Positions 34,284-46,042 of a stretch of 64,000 nt of DNA are shown here, one piece after another (the first letter of the stretch is position 1; each line of letters opens with the position of its first letter). The position numbers and the translations under genes were made by a program. Origin of the DNA: a gamma proteobacterium HTCC2207 (GTDB taxonomy: Bacteria > Pseudomonadota > Gammaproteobacteria > Pseudomonadales > Porticoccaceae); the NCBI GenBank assembly GCA_000153445.1, contig CH672396.1, positions 405,668-469,667 of the forward strand, given 5' to 3'. The notes under the pieces were generated by a model. That model saw only the letters and a program-made list of their open reading frames with translations. It ran no database searches and had not been told where the DNA came from.

Positions 34284-36800
34284 ATGAATAAGGTAGCACT
34301 ATGTACAACAAGCGCGACCATTCTTAGTTTGGCGCTCGCTGTTTCGACTGCATCTGCGCAGTCCGCCGCTGAGCCCAAAGCTAACGAGAATGCGGGGATT
34401 GAGGAAGTTATTGTAACAGCTCAGCGCCGAGCGCAGTCGCTTCAGGATGCCGCACTAGCGGTACAAAGCTTTGATACGGATACGCTCACTCAGTCGGGAA
34501 TCGAGTCCGCAACTGATCTTGGCTTACTCTCTCCCGCCTTGGGGATCAGCGCAGGTGGCGGTCCATTGGCAAGCTTCTTTGTTCGGGGTGTTGGTGCTCT
34601 AACGGTCAATCCATTGACCGACTCGGCTATCGCTCAGAACGTTGATGGTGTCTATCTAGGTCGCTCGAGTGGTGCTGCAGGCCAGGCTTTATTTGACCTT
34701 GAGCGTGTCGAATTACTTAAGGGCCCTCAGGGTACTCTCTACGGCCGTAACGCCACTGGTGGTGTTGTTAATTACATTCCAAATAAGCCGGTTCTGGGTG
34801 AGAATTCAGGATACATGCAAGCCGAAGTTGGTAACTACTCTAAATTAGGCCTGCAGGGCGCAGCCAATATTGCTGTTTCAGACGATGTTGCGATTCGTAT
34901 TTCTGGCAATAAGCTGGAGCGCGATGGCTTCTCAGATGATGGAACCAATGATCAGGACTCGTTTGGTTTACGCGGACAGCTGTTATTTAATGCCAGCGAC
35001 AAACTTTCTATCCGACTAGCTGTAGATCATTCTGAAGTGAGTGGCAAGGGTGCCGGTGGTGATTTGTATGGAACCTACAGCAACGATACTGGATCACTTT
35101 CTGAATTCACACCAACAGGTCTGCCGATTGATAGTGGTCCTACAGATGCAGGCGCCAACGCCATTCGATCGGGCATATTACACACTCCTTCATTTGCGCC
35201 TTTTCAGCCTATAGATGGGGAGGACCTGTATCAAGATATCAGCTGGACGGGTTTCTCAGCTGAAATTAATTATCAGACTGATGTTGGTACGCTAACGTTT
35301 ATCCCTGCATACCGCGAATCAGAGCAGGATTACCAGTTTTCTGGCCCAGGATTTGCTCCCGCAAAAACTGCCGAAGAAAATAATCAGACGTCGTTTGAGC
35401 TCCGCTTTGCGACTGACTTGGATGGTCCTTTAAACGGTATACTTGGTGCCTTTCATATCGAAGAAGAAATTAGTACCAGTACCGTATTCGCTCAAAACTA
35501 CGCATCTCCGATACAGAATTATGACAACGGCGGCGATAGTTGGGCGGTCTTTGCGCAGGGCACATTTGACCTTTCCGAAACCTTTCGTTTGAACGCTGGT
35601 GTTCGCTACACAGAAGACAGTAAATTTGTTGACGGTATCAGTGATACATTTGTCACCTTCTGTGGCGGTGCGCCGTTTACGGGTAACTTCTTGACCCCTG
35701 GGCCACCACCATTCAATAGCTTTGCCAATGGCTGTGCCTCTGGCGCAATGCCTGCGCAACCGGTGACCAGTGATCGCGATGCGTTTATTCAATATTTTGT
35801 CGATGAAGGGTTGATCGCTGCAGATTCTGTAGCAGATATTCCGGGTAGGGGTCGCCCTCCAGTCTACAACTTTAATTTACCAGGCGGCGTTCCTCCCACT
35901 CCGGGACGTAATCCAGAGCCGATTCTTGGTGCAATTGTGAATGTGGGTGATGGCGAGTTAGCGGCCGATCTTAGCTACAGCGAGACGACCTATAGACTCG
36001 GCGCCGAATGGGATTGGGCTGAAAGCAACCTTCTATTCGCGACCTTTGAAACAGGCTACCGCGCTGGTGGTGTCGATCTTGCAGTTGGGCCGGCGTCAAC
36101 CTATGATTCAGAGTTTATCGATGCGATCACGATAGGTTCTAAGAACCGCTTTATGGATAACACTTTGCAAGTCAACGCCGAGCTGTTCCTATGGAAATAT
36201 GATGGCCAGCAGGTAACGTACTTTACTACCCTAGAGGGTGCTTCAGCTTTCCCAATCGCGAATGCCGATGCAACCATTCAAGGTCTGGATATTGATGTTA
36301 TTTGGGCGGCGACAGGTAGTACAACATTCGGCTTAAATGTGCAGTATCTGGAAGCCTCTTATGACAAACTGGCGCTGATTTCAGATCCGGGCAAGGGTCG
36401 ATTTGGCTGTTCATCTAATGGTGTTAGTGATGATGTCGAGAGCTATGATTGCTCGGGAAGCGACATGCTGTATTCTCCTGAAATTGGTGCGGATTTAAAT
36501 GTAAATCACGTCATCGACTTGGCAAATCATCAGGTGTCTCTGACAGCAATGGTTTCCCATAGATCAGAGCAGCAAACCAACTTCCTGCTACTCGAAGATA
36601 CTAAGTCGGATTCGTATACGACGTTGAACCTTGATGCAACGCTCTACTCAGGTGATGAAGATTGGTCTGTTTCGGCCTTCGTGAGAAATGCGACTGACGA
36701 GCGATTTAGTATCAATACCAATGTCTCAAACCGCGGATTGGCTTATGCTATTTTCTCCCCGCCGCGCACTTACGGTGTTAGGTTTATGGCTAGCTTTTAG
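34284..36800 (+). CDS. TonB-dependent receptor of the aromatic/sulfatase island
   Basis: An 838-residue receptor with a signal peptide (cut after ASA), the TonB-box-like segment IEEVIVTAQRR, a plug (about 40-160) with FFVRGVGAL, LERVELLKGPQGTLYGRNATGG, and a barrel ending in FMASF. CAGGAG lies 8 bases before the ATG. It lies between cluster A's regulator and a secreted sulfatase. This suggests that it imports the compound the island degrades, perhaps a sulfated or glycosylated phenolic. This receptor type is common in sphingomonads and marine gammaproteobacteria. Ligand unknown. Confidence 0.93.
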   Translation: MNKVALCTTSATILSLALAVSTASAQSAAEPKANENAGIEEVIVTAQRRAQSLQDAALAVQSFDTDTLTQSGIESATDLGLLSPALGISAGGGPLASFFVRGVGALTVNPLTDSAIAQNVDGVYLGRSSGAAGQALFDLERVELLKGPQGTLYGRNATGGVVNYIPNKPVLGENSGYMQAEVGNYSKLGLQGAANIAVSDDVAIRISGNKLERDGFSDDGTNDQDSFGLRGQLLFNASDKLSIRLAVDHSEVSGKGAGGDLYGTYSNDTGSLSEFTPTGLPIDSGPTDAGANAIRSGILHTPSFAPFQPIDGEDLYQDISWTGFSAEINYQTDVGTLTFIPAYRESEQDYQFSGPGFAPAKTAEENNQTSFELRFATDLDGPLNGILGAFHIEEEISTSTVFAQNYASPIQNYDNGGDSWAVFAQGTFDLSETFRLNAGVRYTEDSKFVDGISDTFVTFCGGAPFTGNFLTPGPPPFNSFANGCASGAMPAQPVTSDRDAFIQYFVDEGLIAADSVADIPGRGRPPVYNFNLPGGVPPTPGRNPEPILGAIVNVGDGELAADLSYSETTYRLGAEWDWAESNLLFATFETGYRAGGVDLAVGPASTYDSEFIDAITIGSKNRFMDNTLQVNAELFLWKYDGQQVTYFTTLEGASAFPIANADATIQGLDIDVIWAATGSTTFGLNVQYLEASYDKLALISDPGKGRFGCSSNGVSDDVESYDCSGSDMLYSPEIGADLNVNHVIDLANHQVSLTAMVSHRSEQQTNFLLLEDTKSDSYTTLNLDATLYSGDEDWSVSAFVRNATDERFSINTNVSNRGLAYAIFSPPRTYGVRFMASF

Positions 36801-36934
36801 TAGTTAGGAAACGTAAGTATTAATAGATCTTGCTCATGACCTTCGAGTTTTGAGCAGGGTTTATTATTTCTACGAGGTTAACGTAAACCGAATTTTTTCT
36901 GCCCCTCCAGTCGTTATCAGAAGAGCGAGTTAAT

Positions 36935-38680
36935 ATGAAACTCATACCAAACGTTATCTGCCTTGTTATTTCTCTGGCGTATTCTGGAGTAATTAGTGCT
37001 TTAGGATCGACTGAGAGTATCTCAGATGAGTTGGTAAAAGTTGATAAGCCAAATATTCTTCTTATCGTTGCCGATGATCTTGGATTCTCTGATCTTGGGG
37101 CTTTTGGTGGCGAAATTGAAACGCCCAATCTTGACGCCCTAGCAACATCTGGGGTACGACTTACAAATTTCTATGCAACTCCAAGCTGTTCCCCGACTCG
37201 GTCCATGCTACTGACAGGCCAAGATAACCATCCTGCTGGCATGGGCGCTATGGCTGAAGCTCTGCAAACATTTTCGATTCTAAAGGGCAAACCAGGTTAC
37301 GAGGGTTATCTCAAACCAGAAACCACAACCATTGCCGAAGTGCTTTCCAATGCCGGCTATAGGACGTTAATGAGTGGAAAATGGCATTTGGGTAGTCAGC
37401 CTAACCAGCAACCAACAGAGCACGGTTTTGATCGTGCCTTCGCCTTAATGCAGGGAGGTGCCGATCATTTCGGTGCCGGCCAAAATGGTGGTCCAGCCCT
37501 TCAGCCAGCGACTTATACCGAGAATGGTCGGCCAGCCGAATTTCCCGTGGGTTCCTATTCAAGCGATGTCTATGCCGAGCGCTTAATCGATTATCTTAAT
37601 CTCGAAGATAAGTCAGATAAGTCAGATAAGCCAGATCAGCCATTCTTTGCCTATTTGGCCTTTACCGCACCGCACTGGCCATTGCAGGCGCCAGCGGAAC
37701 TGATCGAAAAATATAAGGACCGCTACAATGCGGGTCCAGAGGCTTTACGCTCCGCTCGTTTCGAGCGTATGAAGCGTTTGGGATTAATCGATAGCGCCGT
37801 TCCAATATCGAGTCTTGTTGTACTTGACGACTGGCAGAAGCTTTCAGAGCAGCAGCGTAAGGTCGAATCTCGCAATATGGAAATCTACGCTGCCATGGTG
37901 GACTCGCTGGATCAGAACGTGGGTAGAGTGTTAGATCAATTGCGTGTCTCTGGAGAGTATGACAACACCGTTATTATTTTCATGTCGGATAATGGGGCCG
38001 AGGGTATCGGAGCTAGGCCACTTATAGGTAGAACCTCTAACTCAACGCCTCCGCAGCACAAAGCCGCGGTTCTTGCAGCGATTAATGCAGGCAATTTAGA
38101 CCTGTCGAAGATGGGGACCGGGGAGAGCTTTATTACCTATGGTAGTCAGTGGGCGCAAGCGGCAATGGCACCTTTTCGAAGGTCGAAGGGAGATACAGAA
38201 GAGGGTGGTGTGAGAGTGCCTGCCTTTATCTCGGGCCCTGCTATAAAAGGCCAAAGAATTATCTCAAGTGCGCTGTCTGTTCGTGATGTTATGCCAACAG
38301 TACTGGACATTACACATACAGCTTACAGTGACGTATCTGAAGCCCCAGTAACAGCCGCTGGTGTCATCTCTATGCCTTCTGCGAAGTCATGGAAGCCGAT
38401 ATTAGACGGATCGTTGGAGTCTGTGCGCTCTGACACTGACGCAATTGCCTGGGAGCTCCACCTGAAACGCGGTATACGAGTTGGAGATTGGAAAGCGGTG
38501 TATGGCAAAGATACTGGTGACCGTTCTTCGCCATCTTCTTGGAAGCTCTACAATCTTTCAGATGATATAGCTGAGAGTAACGATGTCAGCGCAGAAAATA
38601 GTCAGGTCTTAGAGCGTCTTGTAGCTGCTTGGGGTGCATATGCTAAACAGAATGGTGTATTTGTGCCGGGGCCCCCGTAG
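36935..38680 (+). CDS. Secreted arylsulfatase-type sulfatase (formylglycine-dependent)
   Basis: A 581-residue type I sulfatase. A signal peptide covers about 1-23. The metal site begins NILLIVADDLGFSDLG. The catalytic Cys85 in the CSPTR motif (PSCSPTRSMLLTG) is the residue matured to formylglycine. HWHLG-type KWHLGSQP and PHWPLQAP supply substrate contacts, and FMSDNGAEG completes the metal site. It resembles arylsulfatases more than carbohydrate sulfatases. A run of DKSDKSDKPDQP lies at ~225-236. It probably removes sulfate from an ester in the periplasm. No maturase gene is in the window. Confidence 0.9.
   Translation: MKLIPNVICLVISLAYSGVISALGSTESISDELVKVDKPNILLIVADDLGFSDLGAFGGEIETPNLDALATSGVRLTNFYATPSCSPTRSMLLTGQDNHPAGMGAMAEALQTFSILKGKPGYEGYLKPETTTIAEVLSNAGYRTLMSGKWHLGSQPNQQPTEHGFDRAFALMQGGADHFGAGQNGGPALQPATYTENGRPAEFPVGSYSSDVYAERLIDYLNLEDKSDKSDKPDQPFFAYLAFTAPHWPLQAPAELIEKYKDRYNAGPEALRSARFERMKRLGLIDSAVPISSLVVLDDWQKLSEQQRKVESRNMEIYAAMVDSLDQNVGRVLDQLRVSGEYDNTVIIFMSDNGAEGIGARPLIGRTSNSTPPQHKAAVLAAINAGNLDLSKMGTGESFITYGSQWAQAAMAPFRRSKGDTEEGGVRVPAFISGPAIKGQRIISSALSVRDVMPTVLDITHTAYSDVSEAPVTAAGVISMPSAKSWKPILDGSLESVRSDTDAIAWELHLKRGIRVGDWKAVYGKDTGDRSSPSSWKLYNLSDDIAESNDVSAENSQVLERLVAAWGAYAKQNGVFVPGPP
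37607..37642. repeat. 9-bp tandem repeat inside the sulfatase gene
   Basis: GATAAGTCA twice, then GATAAGCCA and GATCAGCCA, in frame, encoding DKS-DKS-DKP-DQP in a surface loop. Another in-frame microsatellite like that in dxs. Confidence 0.85.
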
Positions 38681-38773
38681 CAAAAGAGTGAGTGAGATTT
38701 TAGTAAGGTTGAGCCAAATTTTGACGCTTGGATAGATCAGAAAAGTGATCGACGTTAAACAATAACGCAGTCT

Positions 38774-38793
38774 ATGCCCGCATAGGCGGGCAT
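38774..38793. terminator. Hairpin between the convergent sulfatase and ligC genes
   Basis: ATGCCCGC-ATAG-GCGGGCAT is a perfect 8-bp stem. Outer GACGTT (38751-38756) and AACGTC may extend it. No T-run follows, so it may be a bidirectional or Rho-linked terminator or a REP-like element. Confidence 0.5.
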
Positions 38794-38867
38794 GGGTTCA
38801 ACGTCAAGTCAGAAGGCCCTGCTCCAATAATAACGTCTGTTTTCATTATTTAATGATTTCCCCGAAA

Positions 38868-41046
<2,179 letters not shown>

Positions 41047-41060
<14 letters not shown>

Positions 41061-42075
41061 TTTCGATTTCCATCAATTTAGAAATACTGCGTCTGGCATG
41101 AGCGCCGCCGGAATCAATGGAAAGAACCCTCAGGGCCATATCAGGATTATCGGCAATTGATTGCTGTTGACGCTCAAGTATCTCTATATCTTCGTGAAAA
41201 ATTGCCGCTTGTCCGGCTCGGATACGCTGTGTCAGGCCTTGGTCGTCAATTCTGAAATTACGTGCCATGCCCCAGAAGTAGTGACAGCTCTCTTCAGTTT
41301 CCGGTGTCATAGAATCGATAACAAATCCTCGTACGCCGGAATTATGGTCCTCAAGCGAGTCAAGATTCTCAATGGGCGAAACACCAACGTCTATATTGAC
41401 CGAACAGGGTTCGATGAATTCGCAGATTTGCCAGCGATCAACTGGAGTGTCCTTTTGCAGCGCGTCGCGCCAAAAGGGTGGCGGCGATATATTAGGTATC
41501 CATCTCGAAAGAGTCACTTTATTCCCATTTACAGAGGTTTCTAACGGACTTTCCATTAACTCCTTCTGACCAATAGACCCAGCATGGACGTATGTCTCAT
41601 GGGTTAGATCCATAAGATTATCGATAAAGAGACGATAATCGCACTGCACATGCATATAGCCACCGTCGAAGACCCAGCCTTCGCTATCACAGGGCCAGAA
41701 ATCGGGAACCGTCTCTGGATCAGCCTTATCTTGCTCTCCGATCCAGACCCAGATATAGCGGTACTTTTCCACCACATTATAGCTTTGAGTAGAGATTTGT
41801 TTGTTGACCCGCTGATTTGTCAAAGGCATTTCCTCTGGACTGCCATCAGGTCCGATCAGCATGCCGTGATACTTACAACGGAGGTTGTCCCCCTCTCGAG
41901 TGCCAAGGGAGAGAGGAAGCAGTCGATGGGGGCAGGCGTCGCGCAAGGCCACAACACTGCCATTAAGTTTTCGGTAGAGAACAATAGTCTCACCGCAGAT
42001 CTTTCTGGAGAGAGGAGCGTTGGCAACCTCACCGTCCCAGGCTGCGATATACCAGCGATTTCTTATAAAAGTCAT
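41047..42075 (-). CDS. VanA-like Rieske oxygenase, probable vanillate O-demethylase (cluster B)
   Basis: A 342-residue oxygenase. Rieske ligands are C48-x-H50 (ACPHRLLPLSLG) and C67-x2-H70 (RCKYHG). The iron site is DNLMDLTHETYVHAGS. It overlaps ligJ by 4 bases and ligA by 14, so it is made together with the protocatechuate enzymes. This fits vanillate to protocatechuate demethylation, feeding the ring cleavage. No reductase gene is adjacent; the VanB-type reductase at 25.2 kb is the nearest candidate. A related methoxy-acid substrate such as 3-O-methylgallate or isovanillate remains possible. Confidence 0.85.
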
Positions 42076-43112
42076 AAGCCCCGTCCTTTCAGTAGTTCGT
42101 CAAGCCGCGGATAAATACGGCGAGCGTTACCTTCGAAAATATCGTGCCGAGCATCAGCTGTAAGATCGAGATTTTCCAGATACCGTTTGGTGTCATCGAA
42201 ATAGAAGCCTGTCTCTGGATCAATGCAGCGGACAGCGCCGATCATCTCAGAGGCAAATAGGATGTTTTTTGGATCTATGACTTCACATAGCAGATCAATG
42301 CCCGGTTGATGGTAAACGCAGGTATCAAAGTAGACATTTTGCATCAGATGTTTGTCGAGGGTTGGCTTACCCAACATATCTGCTAGCCCGCGGTATCGGC
42401 CCCAATGATATGGCACGGCTCCTCCACCGTGGGGTATCACAAAATTCAGCTCAGGAAAGTCGGCAAACAAATCCCCTGTAATTAGGTTCATAAAGGCATT
42501 GGTGTCGGCGGCCATGTAGTAAGAACCTGTGGCATGGAGGCACGCATTACATGAGCCGGACACATGGATCATGGCCGGTACTCGGAGCTCGACCATTTTT
42601 TCGTAGAGTGGATACCAGTAGCGGTCGGTTAAAGGTGGCGCTGAAAAGTGTCCTCCAGACGGGTCAGGGTTGAGATTGCAGCCGATAAATCCGAGTTCGA
42701 GTACACAGCGTTCAAGCTCTTCAATCGCGTCCTCGAGGCCGGCGGGTTTATCGTTTTTTACTTGCTGGGGGAGCTGGCAGACACCAACAAAATTATCGGG
42801 GAAAAGGTCGACTGTTCGTTTAATCATATTGTTGCAGGCTTGGGCCCAGTCGATAGAGGTTTCAGTATCGCCAATGTGGGGTTCCATAGCTGAAGCGCGC
42901 GGTGAGAAGATTGTAATATCCGCACCACGTTCTTGCTGTAATTTGTACTGATTGTTGGCGATGATCTCATAGAGCTCCGAGTCTGGATAGACAGGCAGGC
43001 TAGGGCGCGGCTTTGAAGGGTCTTCAAGGCGCGCGAGCTGAGCTGCTCTGAAATCAAGGTGTGCTTGAGGAACAAGTGTTTGATGTCCGTGACAGTCGAT
43101 GATCAGATTCAT
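42072..43112 (-). CDS. ligJ: 4-oxalomesaconate hydratase (amidohydrolase type)
   Basis: About 346 residues of the amidohydrolase-2 family. It begins with the metal motif LIIDCHGHQT, followed by RGADITIFSPRASAMEPHIG and MIHVSGSC, and VIPHGGGAVPYHWGR with its metal-binding His. In the 4,5-pathway it hydrates 4-oxalomesaconate to 4-carboxy-4-hydroxy-2-oxoadipate. The longer reading uses a TTG at 43151 and adds 13 residues not seen in the family, so the ATG at 43112 is preferred, although its ribosome site is weak. It is first in the leftward lig operon. Confidence 0.9.
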   Translation of the reverse strand: MNLIIDCHGHQTLVPQAHLDFRAAQLARLEDPSKPRPSLPVYPDSELYEIIANNQYKLQQERGADITIFSPRASAMEPHIGDTETSIDWAQACNNMIKRTVDLFPDNFVGVCQLPQQVKNDKPAGLEDAIEELERCVLELGFIGCNLNPDPSGGHFSAPPLTDRYWYPLYEKMVELRVPAMIHVSGSCNACLHATGSYYMAADTNAFMNLITGDLFADFPELNFVIPHGGGAVPYHWGRYRGLADMLGKPTLDKHLMQNVYFDTCVYHQPGIDLLCEVIDPKNILFASEMIGAVRCIDPETGFYFDDTKRYLENLDLTADARHDIFEGNARRIYPRLDELLKGRGL

Positions 43113-43181
43113 GGTGAGATGTCTAAAATTGTTTTCAAACAGTGTAACCAAATTATCAATGCAGGGCGCATTAGTAGTGTA

Positions 43182-43197
43182 TTTCTTATATAAGAAA
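43182..43197. promoter_or_regulatory. 16-bp perfect palindrome between ligJ and the LysR gene
   Basis: TTTCTTATATAAGAAA lies 17 bases before the LysR ATG and 70 before ligJ. It is a likely operator for the regulator encoded beside it. A related half site, TTTTCTTATACG, occurs at 44377-44388 before ligK. Confidence 0.7.
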
Positions 43198-43213
43198 ATG
43201 CTAATATTAAGAA

Positions 43214-44365
43214 ATGGATATATGGCGATTTAACATCAGGCATTTGCGGGCATTCCTGAAGACAGTAGAGATGGGAACGTCAACCGCAGCTGCACGGGCA
43301 GTTAATCTTTCACAGCCCGCTGTCACGCAGGCTATTGCAAAACTCGAAGATCAATTGGACTTTGCTCTATTCGATCGCCAGAGCGGAGGCTTGGTTCCAA
43401 CTGACGCGGCAAAGCTTATCTACCCACGGATTGTTGAGACGCTTAACTATATTGGCCGTAAAAACGTTACTCATACACAGATAAAAGCCTTTCTCGCTCT
43501 AGCGCAGTGTGGAAATTTCGCCGAGGCATCCAATAGCACCGGGCTCTCTTCGGCCTCGTTACACCGCGCTATTCGCGATCTCGAAATTTTCCTTAAACAG
43601 GATCTGACACGCCGCAAAGGCCGCGGGCTTGCCTTGACCGATTTTGGACAGACCCAAGCTCGTCGATTTAGTCTTGCGGGGGCTGAATTGCGTTATATGA
43701 TCAATGATCTCATGGCGCTCAAAGGTATAGCTTCTGGGTCAATTGTGATCGGCGCTATGCCCCTGTGCCGCGCTCGAGTGTTACCTGCAGCTGTGGTTGA
43801 ATTTCAAGCATCCCATCCCAACGTTGATATACGTATTTCTGAGGGTTCATTCACCGAGCTTATAGAGCCGCTATTGAGTGGTCAGCTGGACTTTATGATC
43901 GGAGCCCTGAGGGAACATGGCTCTGACCCAGGTCTAGTCCATACTCCGCTCTTTGAAGACGCACCGGTTGTTGTCGCCAGGACGGGGCACCCGTTATTTG
44001 ACAGACTCGAAGCGGCGCAGGCGACAGTCAGAGAACTGGCTGAATTTCCATGGTGCGTGCCCCATTCTAACTCCCCTCTGCGCGAGAAATGGGAGGCATT
44101 GTTCACTGCGGAAGGTCTCCCGGTGCCGCGTATTTCTGTGGAGTGCGGGTCGGTAATCGTCAACCGTCAAATTCTACTGAAAACCGATTGCTTAACTATT
44201 TTGTCACCAGACCAGGTGGCCGTCGAACTGGAGGCCGGATGGTTATCGGTTCTGTGCTCCCTTCCTCCGTTAATGAATCGCAAGATTGGCGTAACATACA
44301 GACAGGACTGGCGACCCACTAGCTCCCATGAGAGTTTTATTGAGATTCTGGAGTCTGTTAGCTAA
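43214..44365 (+). CDS. LysR-family regulator with two helix-turn-helix domains, LigR-like
   Basis: A 383-residue regulator, longer than the usual ~300. Residues 8-66 form one LysR winged helix (HLRAFLKTVEMGTSTAAARA, LSQPAVTQAIAKLE) and residues 86-142 form a second (QIKAFLALAQCGNFAEAS, LSSASLHRAIRDLE). An effector domain follows (about 170-375). It stands between the two divergent lig operons with a palindrome in front. It probably senses protocatechuate, gallate or a pathway intermediate and controls both. The double DNA-binding part is odd for the family and is visible directly in the sequence. Confidence 0.92.
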   Translation: MDIWRFNIRHLRAFLKTVEMGTSTAAARAVNLSQPAVTQAIAKLEDQLDFALFDRQSGGLVPTDAAKLIYPRIVETLNYIGRKNVTHTQIKAFLALAQCGNFAEASNSTGLSSASLHRAIRDLEIFLKQDLTRRKGRGLALTDFGQTQARRFSLAGAELRYMINDLMALKGIASGSIVIGAMPLCRARVLPAAVVEFQASHPNVDIRISEGSFTELIEPLLSGQLDFMIGALREHGSDPGLVHTPLFEDAPVVVARTGHPLFDRLEAAQATVRELAEFPWCVPHSNSPLREKWEALFTAEGLPVPRISVECGSVIVNRQILLKTDCLTILSPDQVAVELEAGWLSVLCSLPPLMNRKIGVTYRQDWRPTSSHESFIEILESVS

Positions 44366-44376
44366 TTAAATTCGTA

Positions 44377-44388
44377 TTTTCTTATACG
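44377..44388 (+). promoter_or_regulatory. Half-site related to the palindrome, upstream of ligK
   Basis: TTTTCTTATACG shares TTTCTTATA with the palindrome at 43182-43197. It lies 77 bases before the chosen ligK start, a fitting place for LysR-type activation. Confidence 0.5.
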
Positions 44389-44464
44389 TTCAGCTGACTT
44401 CAATGTGGAATTGTCGCCTTCAGGAAATAATACTGAAGCTTTTGACACTTCTAGGATTTTCTTA

Positions 44465-45148
44465 ATGGCTGAACATGTTGTTGTGCAAAATATTGACCGT
44501 GTCGATCTAGAGGTTGTCAACGGTCTAGGTGTTTGTGGGGTCTCTACAGTTTCAGAAGCGCAGGGTAGAACCGGCTGTTTGAAGCCTTATATGCGGCCTA
44601 TTTACCCGGGCGCTCGCATCGCAGGTCATGCGGTGACAGTCTCTATTCCGCCCGCTGATAACTGGATGATTCACGTGGTGGTTGAGCAGTGCCAAGAAGG
44701 CGATATTTTGGTTATTTCGCCGACTTCGGAGTCTGATGCGGGATATTTTGGCGATCTGTTTGCTACAGCGTTGAAATATCGCGGCGTGCGCGGGCTTATC
44801 ATTGAAGGTGGTGTGCGTGATCTAGCCGAATTGCAGGAAATGGACTTCCCGGTATGGTCAAAATATGTCCAAGGCACAGGCACAGTCAAAGAGAGTCTCG
44901 GTTCAATAAACATACCAATCATCTGCGCAGGACAGGCAATCAAGCCTGGTGATGTAATTGTCGCAGATGATGATGGTGTCTGTGTGGTACCGCGGGAAAC
45001 GGCGCCAGACGTACTGATCAATGCGCGCGCTCGAGAGGATAAAGAAGCACGCAATCGAGCTAAATTTGCCGCTGGCGAGCTCGGTTTAGATGTTTATGGA
45101 ATGCGTGAGCGACTCAAAGAAAAAGGGTTGAAATATATCAATGTCTAA
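44465..45148 (+). CDS. ligK: 4-carboxy-4-hydroxy-2-oxoadipate aldolase
   Basis: A 227-residue class II aldolase (RraA-like fold) that splits 4-carboxy-4-hydroxy-2-oxoadipate into pyruvate and oxaloacetate, the last step of the pathway. Recognisable segments are [45 protein letters not shown] (metal and substrate Arg/Asp) and [19 protein letters not shown] at 44405 would add 20 residues; the ATG at 44465 has AGGA 8 bases ahead and gives the usual family length. Its end overlaps ligI by 8 bases. Confidence 0.95.
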   Translation: MAEHVVVQNIDRVDLEVVNGLGVCGVSTVSEAQGRTGCLKPYMRPIYPGARIAGHAVTVSIPPADNWMIHVVVEQCQEGDILVISPTSESDAGYFGDLFATALKYRGVRGLIIEGGVRDLAELQEMDFPVWSKYVQGTGTVKESLGSINIPIICAGQAIKPGDVIVADDDGVCVVPRETAPDVLINARAREDKEARNRAKFAAGELGLDVYGMRERLKEKGLKYINV

Positions 45149-46037
45149 TCTGCAAGCTCAGCCACCGACGCCAGGTGCATTCGATGTGCATCCGAACCCT
45201 AAAAAACCAGATTTTAGTCCACCTCCCGGCGCGGTAGACGCTCACTGCCATGTCTTTGGTTCGTCGGATAAATTTCCCTATTCCCCGATTCGGAAATATA
45301 CCCCCCATGATGCACCTGCTGCCAAGTTATTTGCACTTCGTGATCATCTTGGATTTGACAAAAACGTCTTAGTCCAAGCTAGCTGTCACGGTAAGGATAA
45401 CGCTGCTATGGTCGATTGCCTGAATCAGTCAAACGGCAAGGCCAGAGGTGTAGCCATTGTTGATCCGGCGATAACGGATAAGGAGCTACAAGAACTTCAC
45501 GCTGCCGGGGTGAGGGGAGTGCGATTTAACTTTTTGAAACGCCTCGTGGATCCAACGCCAAAATCTGAGTATCTCAAAATTGCCGAGCGGGCTGCCAGTA
45601 TGGGTTGGCATGTGGTGGTTTATTTCGAAGCTGAGGAACTTGACGACATTGCGCCCTTTCTCGAGAAAATACCGACACTTGTCGTTATTGACCACATGGG
45701 ATGTCCGGATATTAGCTTGGGCTCAACCCATGGGCAATTCCTACGTTTCGTGAAATTGTTGGATGACAATTCAAATTTTTGGGTCAAAGTATCCTGTCCC
45801 GAACGCTTGTCGGTCACTGGACCACCCTACGATGATGTGACGCCATTTGCTCGAACACTGGTCGAGCGCTTTCCCGATCGTGTGCTGTGGGGCACTGACT
45901 GGCCACATCCCAATATGAAAACGCACATTGCAGATGATGGCCAACTTGTGGATCAAATCCCACGTATCGCACCGACCGTCGAGTTACAGCGCAAATTGTT
46001 GGTCGATAATCCTATGTCTTTGTATTGGTCGGACTAG
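45141..46037 (+). CDS. ligI: 2-pyrone-4,6-dicarboxylate lactonase
   Basis: A 298-residue amidohydrolase-superfamily enzyme that opens 2-pyrone-4,6-dicarboxylate to 4-oxalomesaconate. The family pattern is present: [43 protein letters not shown] and [12 protein letters not shown] with the catalytic Asp. LigI needs no metal, unlike most of its superfamily. It overlaps ligK, and ligU begins 5 bases later from its preferred start. Confidence 0.95.
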   Translation: MSNLQAQPPTPGAFDVHPNPKKPDFSPPPGAVDAHCHVFGSSDKFPYSPIRKYTPHDAPAAKLFALRDHLGFDKNVLVQASCHGKDNAAMVDCLNQSNGKARGVAIVDPAITDKELQELHAAGVRGVRFNFLKRLVDPTPKSEYLKIAERAASMGWHVVVYFEAEELDDIAPFLEKIPTLVVIDHMGCPDISLGSTHGQFLRFVKLLDDNSNFWVKVSCPERLSVTGPPYDDVTPFARTLVERFPDRVLWGTDWPHPNMKTHIADDGQLVDQIPRIAPTVELQRKLLVDNPMSLYWSD

Positions 46038-46042
46038 TAACT

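Noticed and set aside
38774-38793. CRISPR-like or REP array from the GC-rich hairpin
   Set aside because: It occurs once; no regularly spaced copies are present anywhere in the window.
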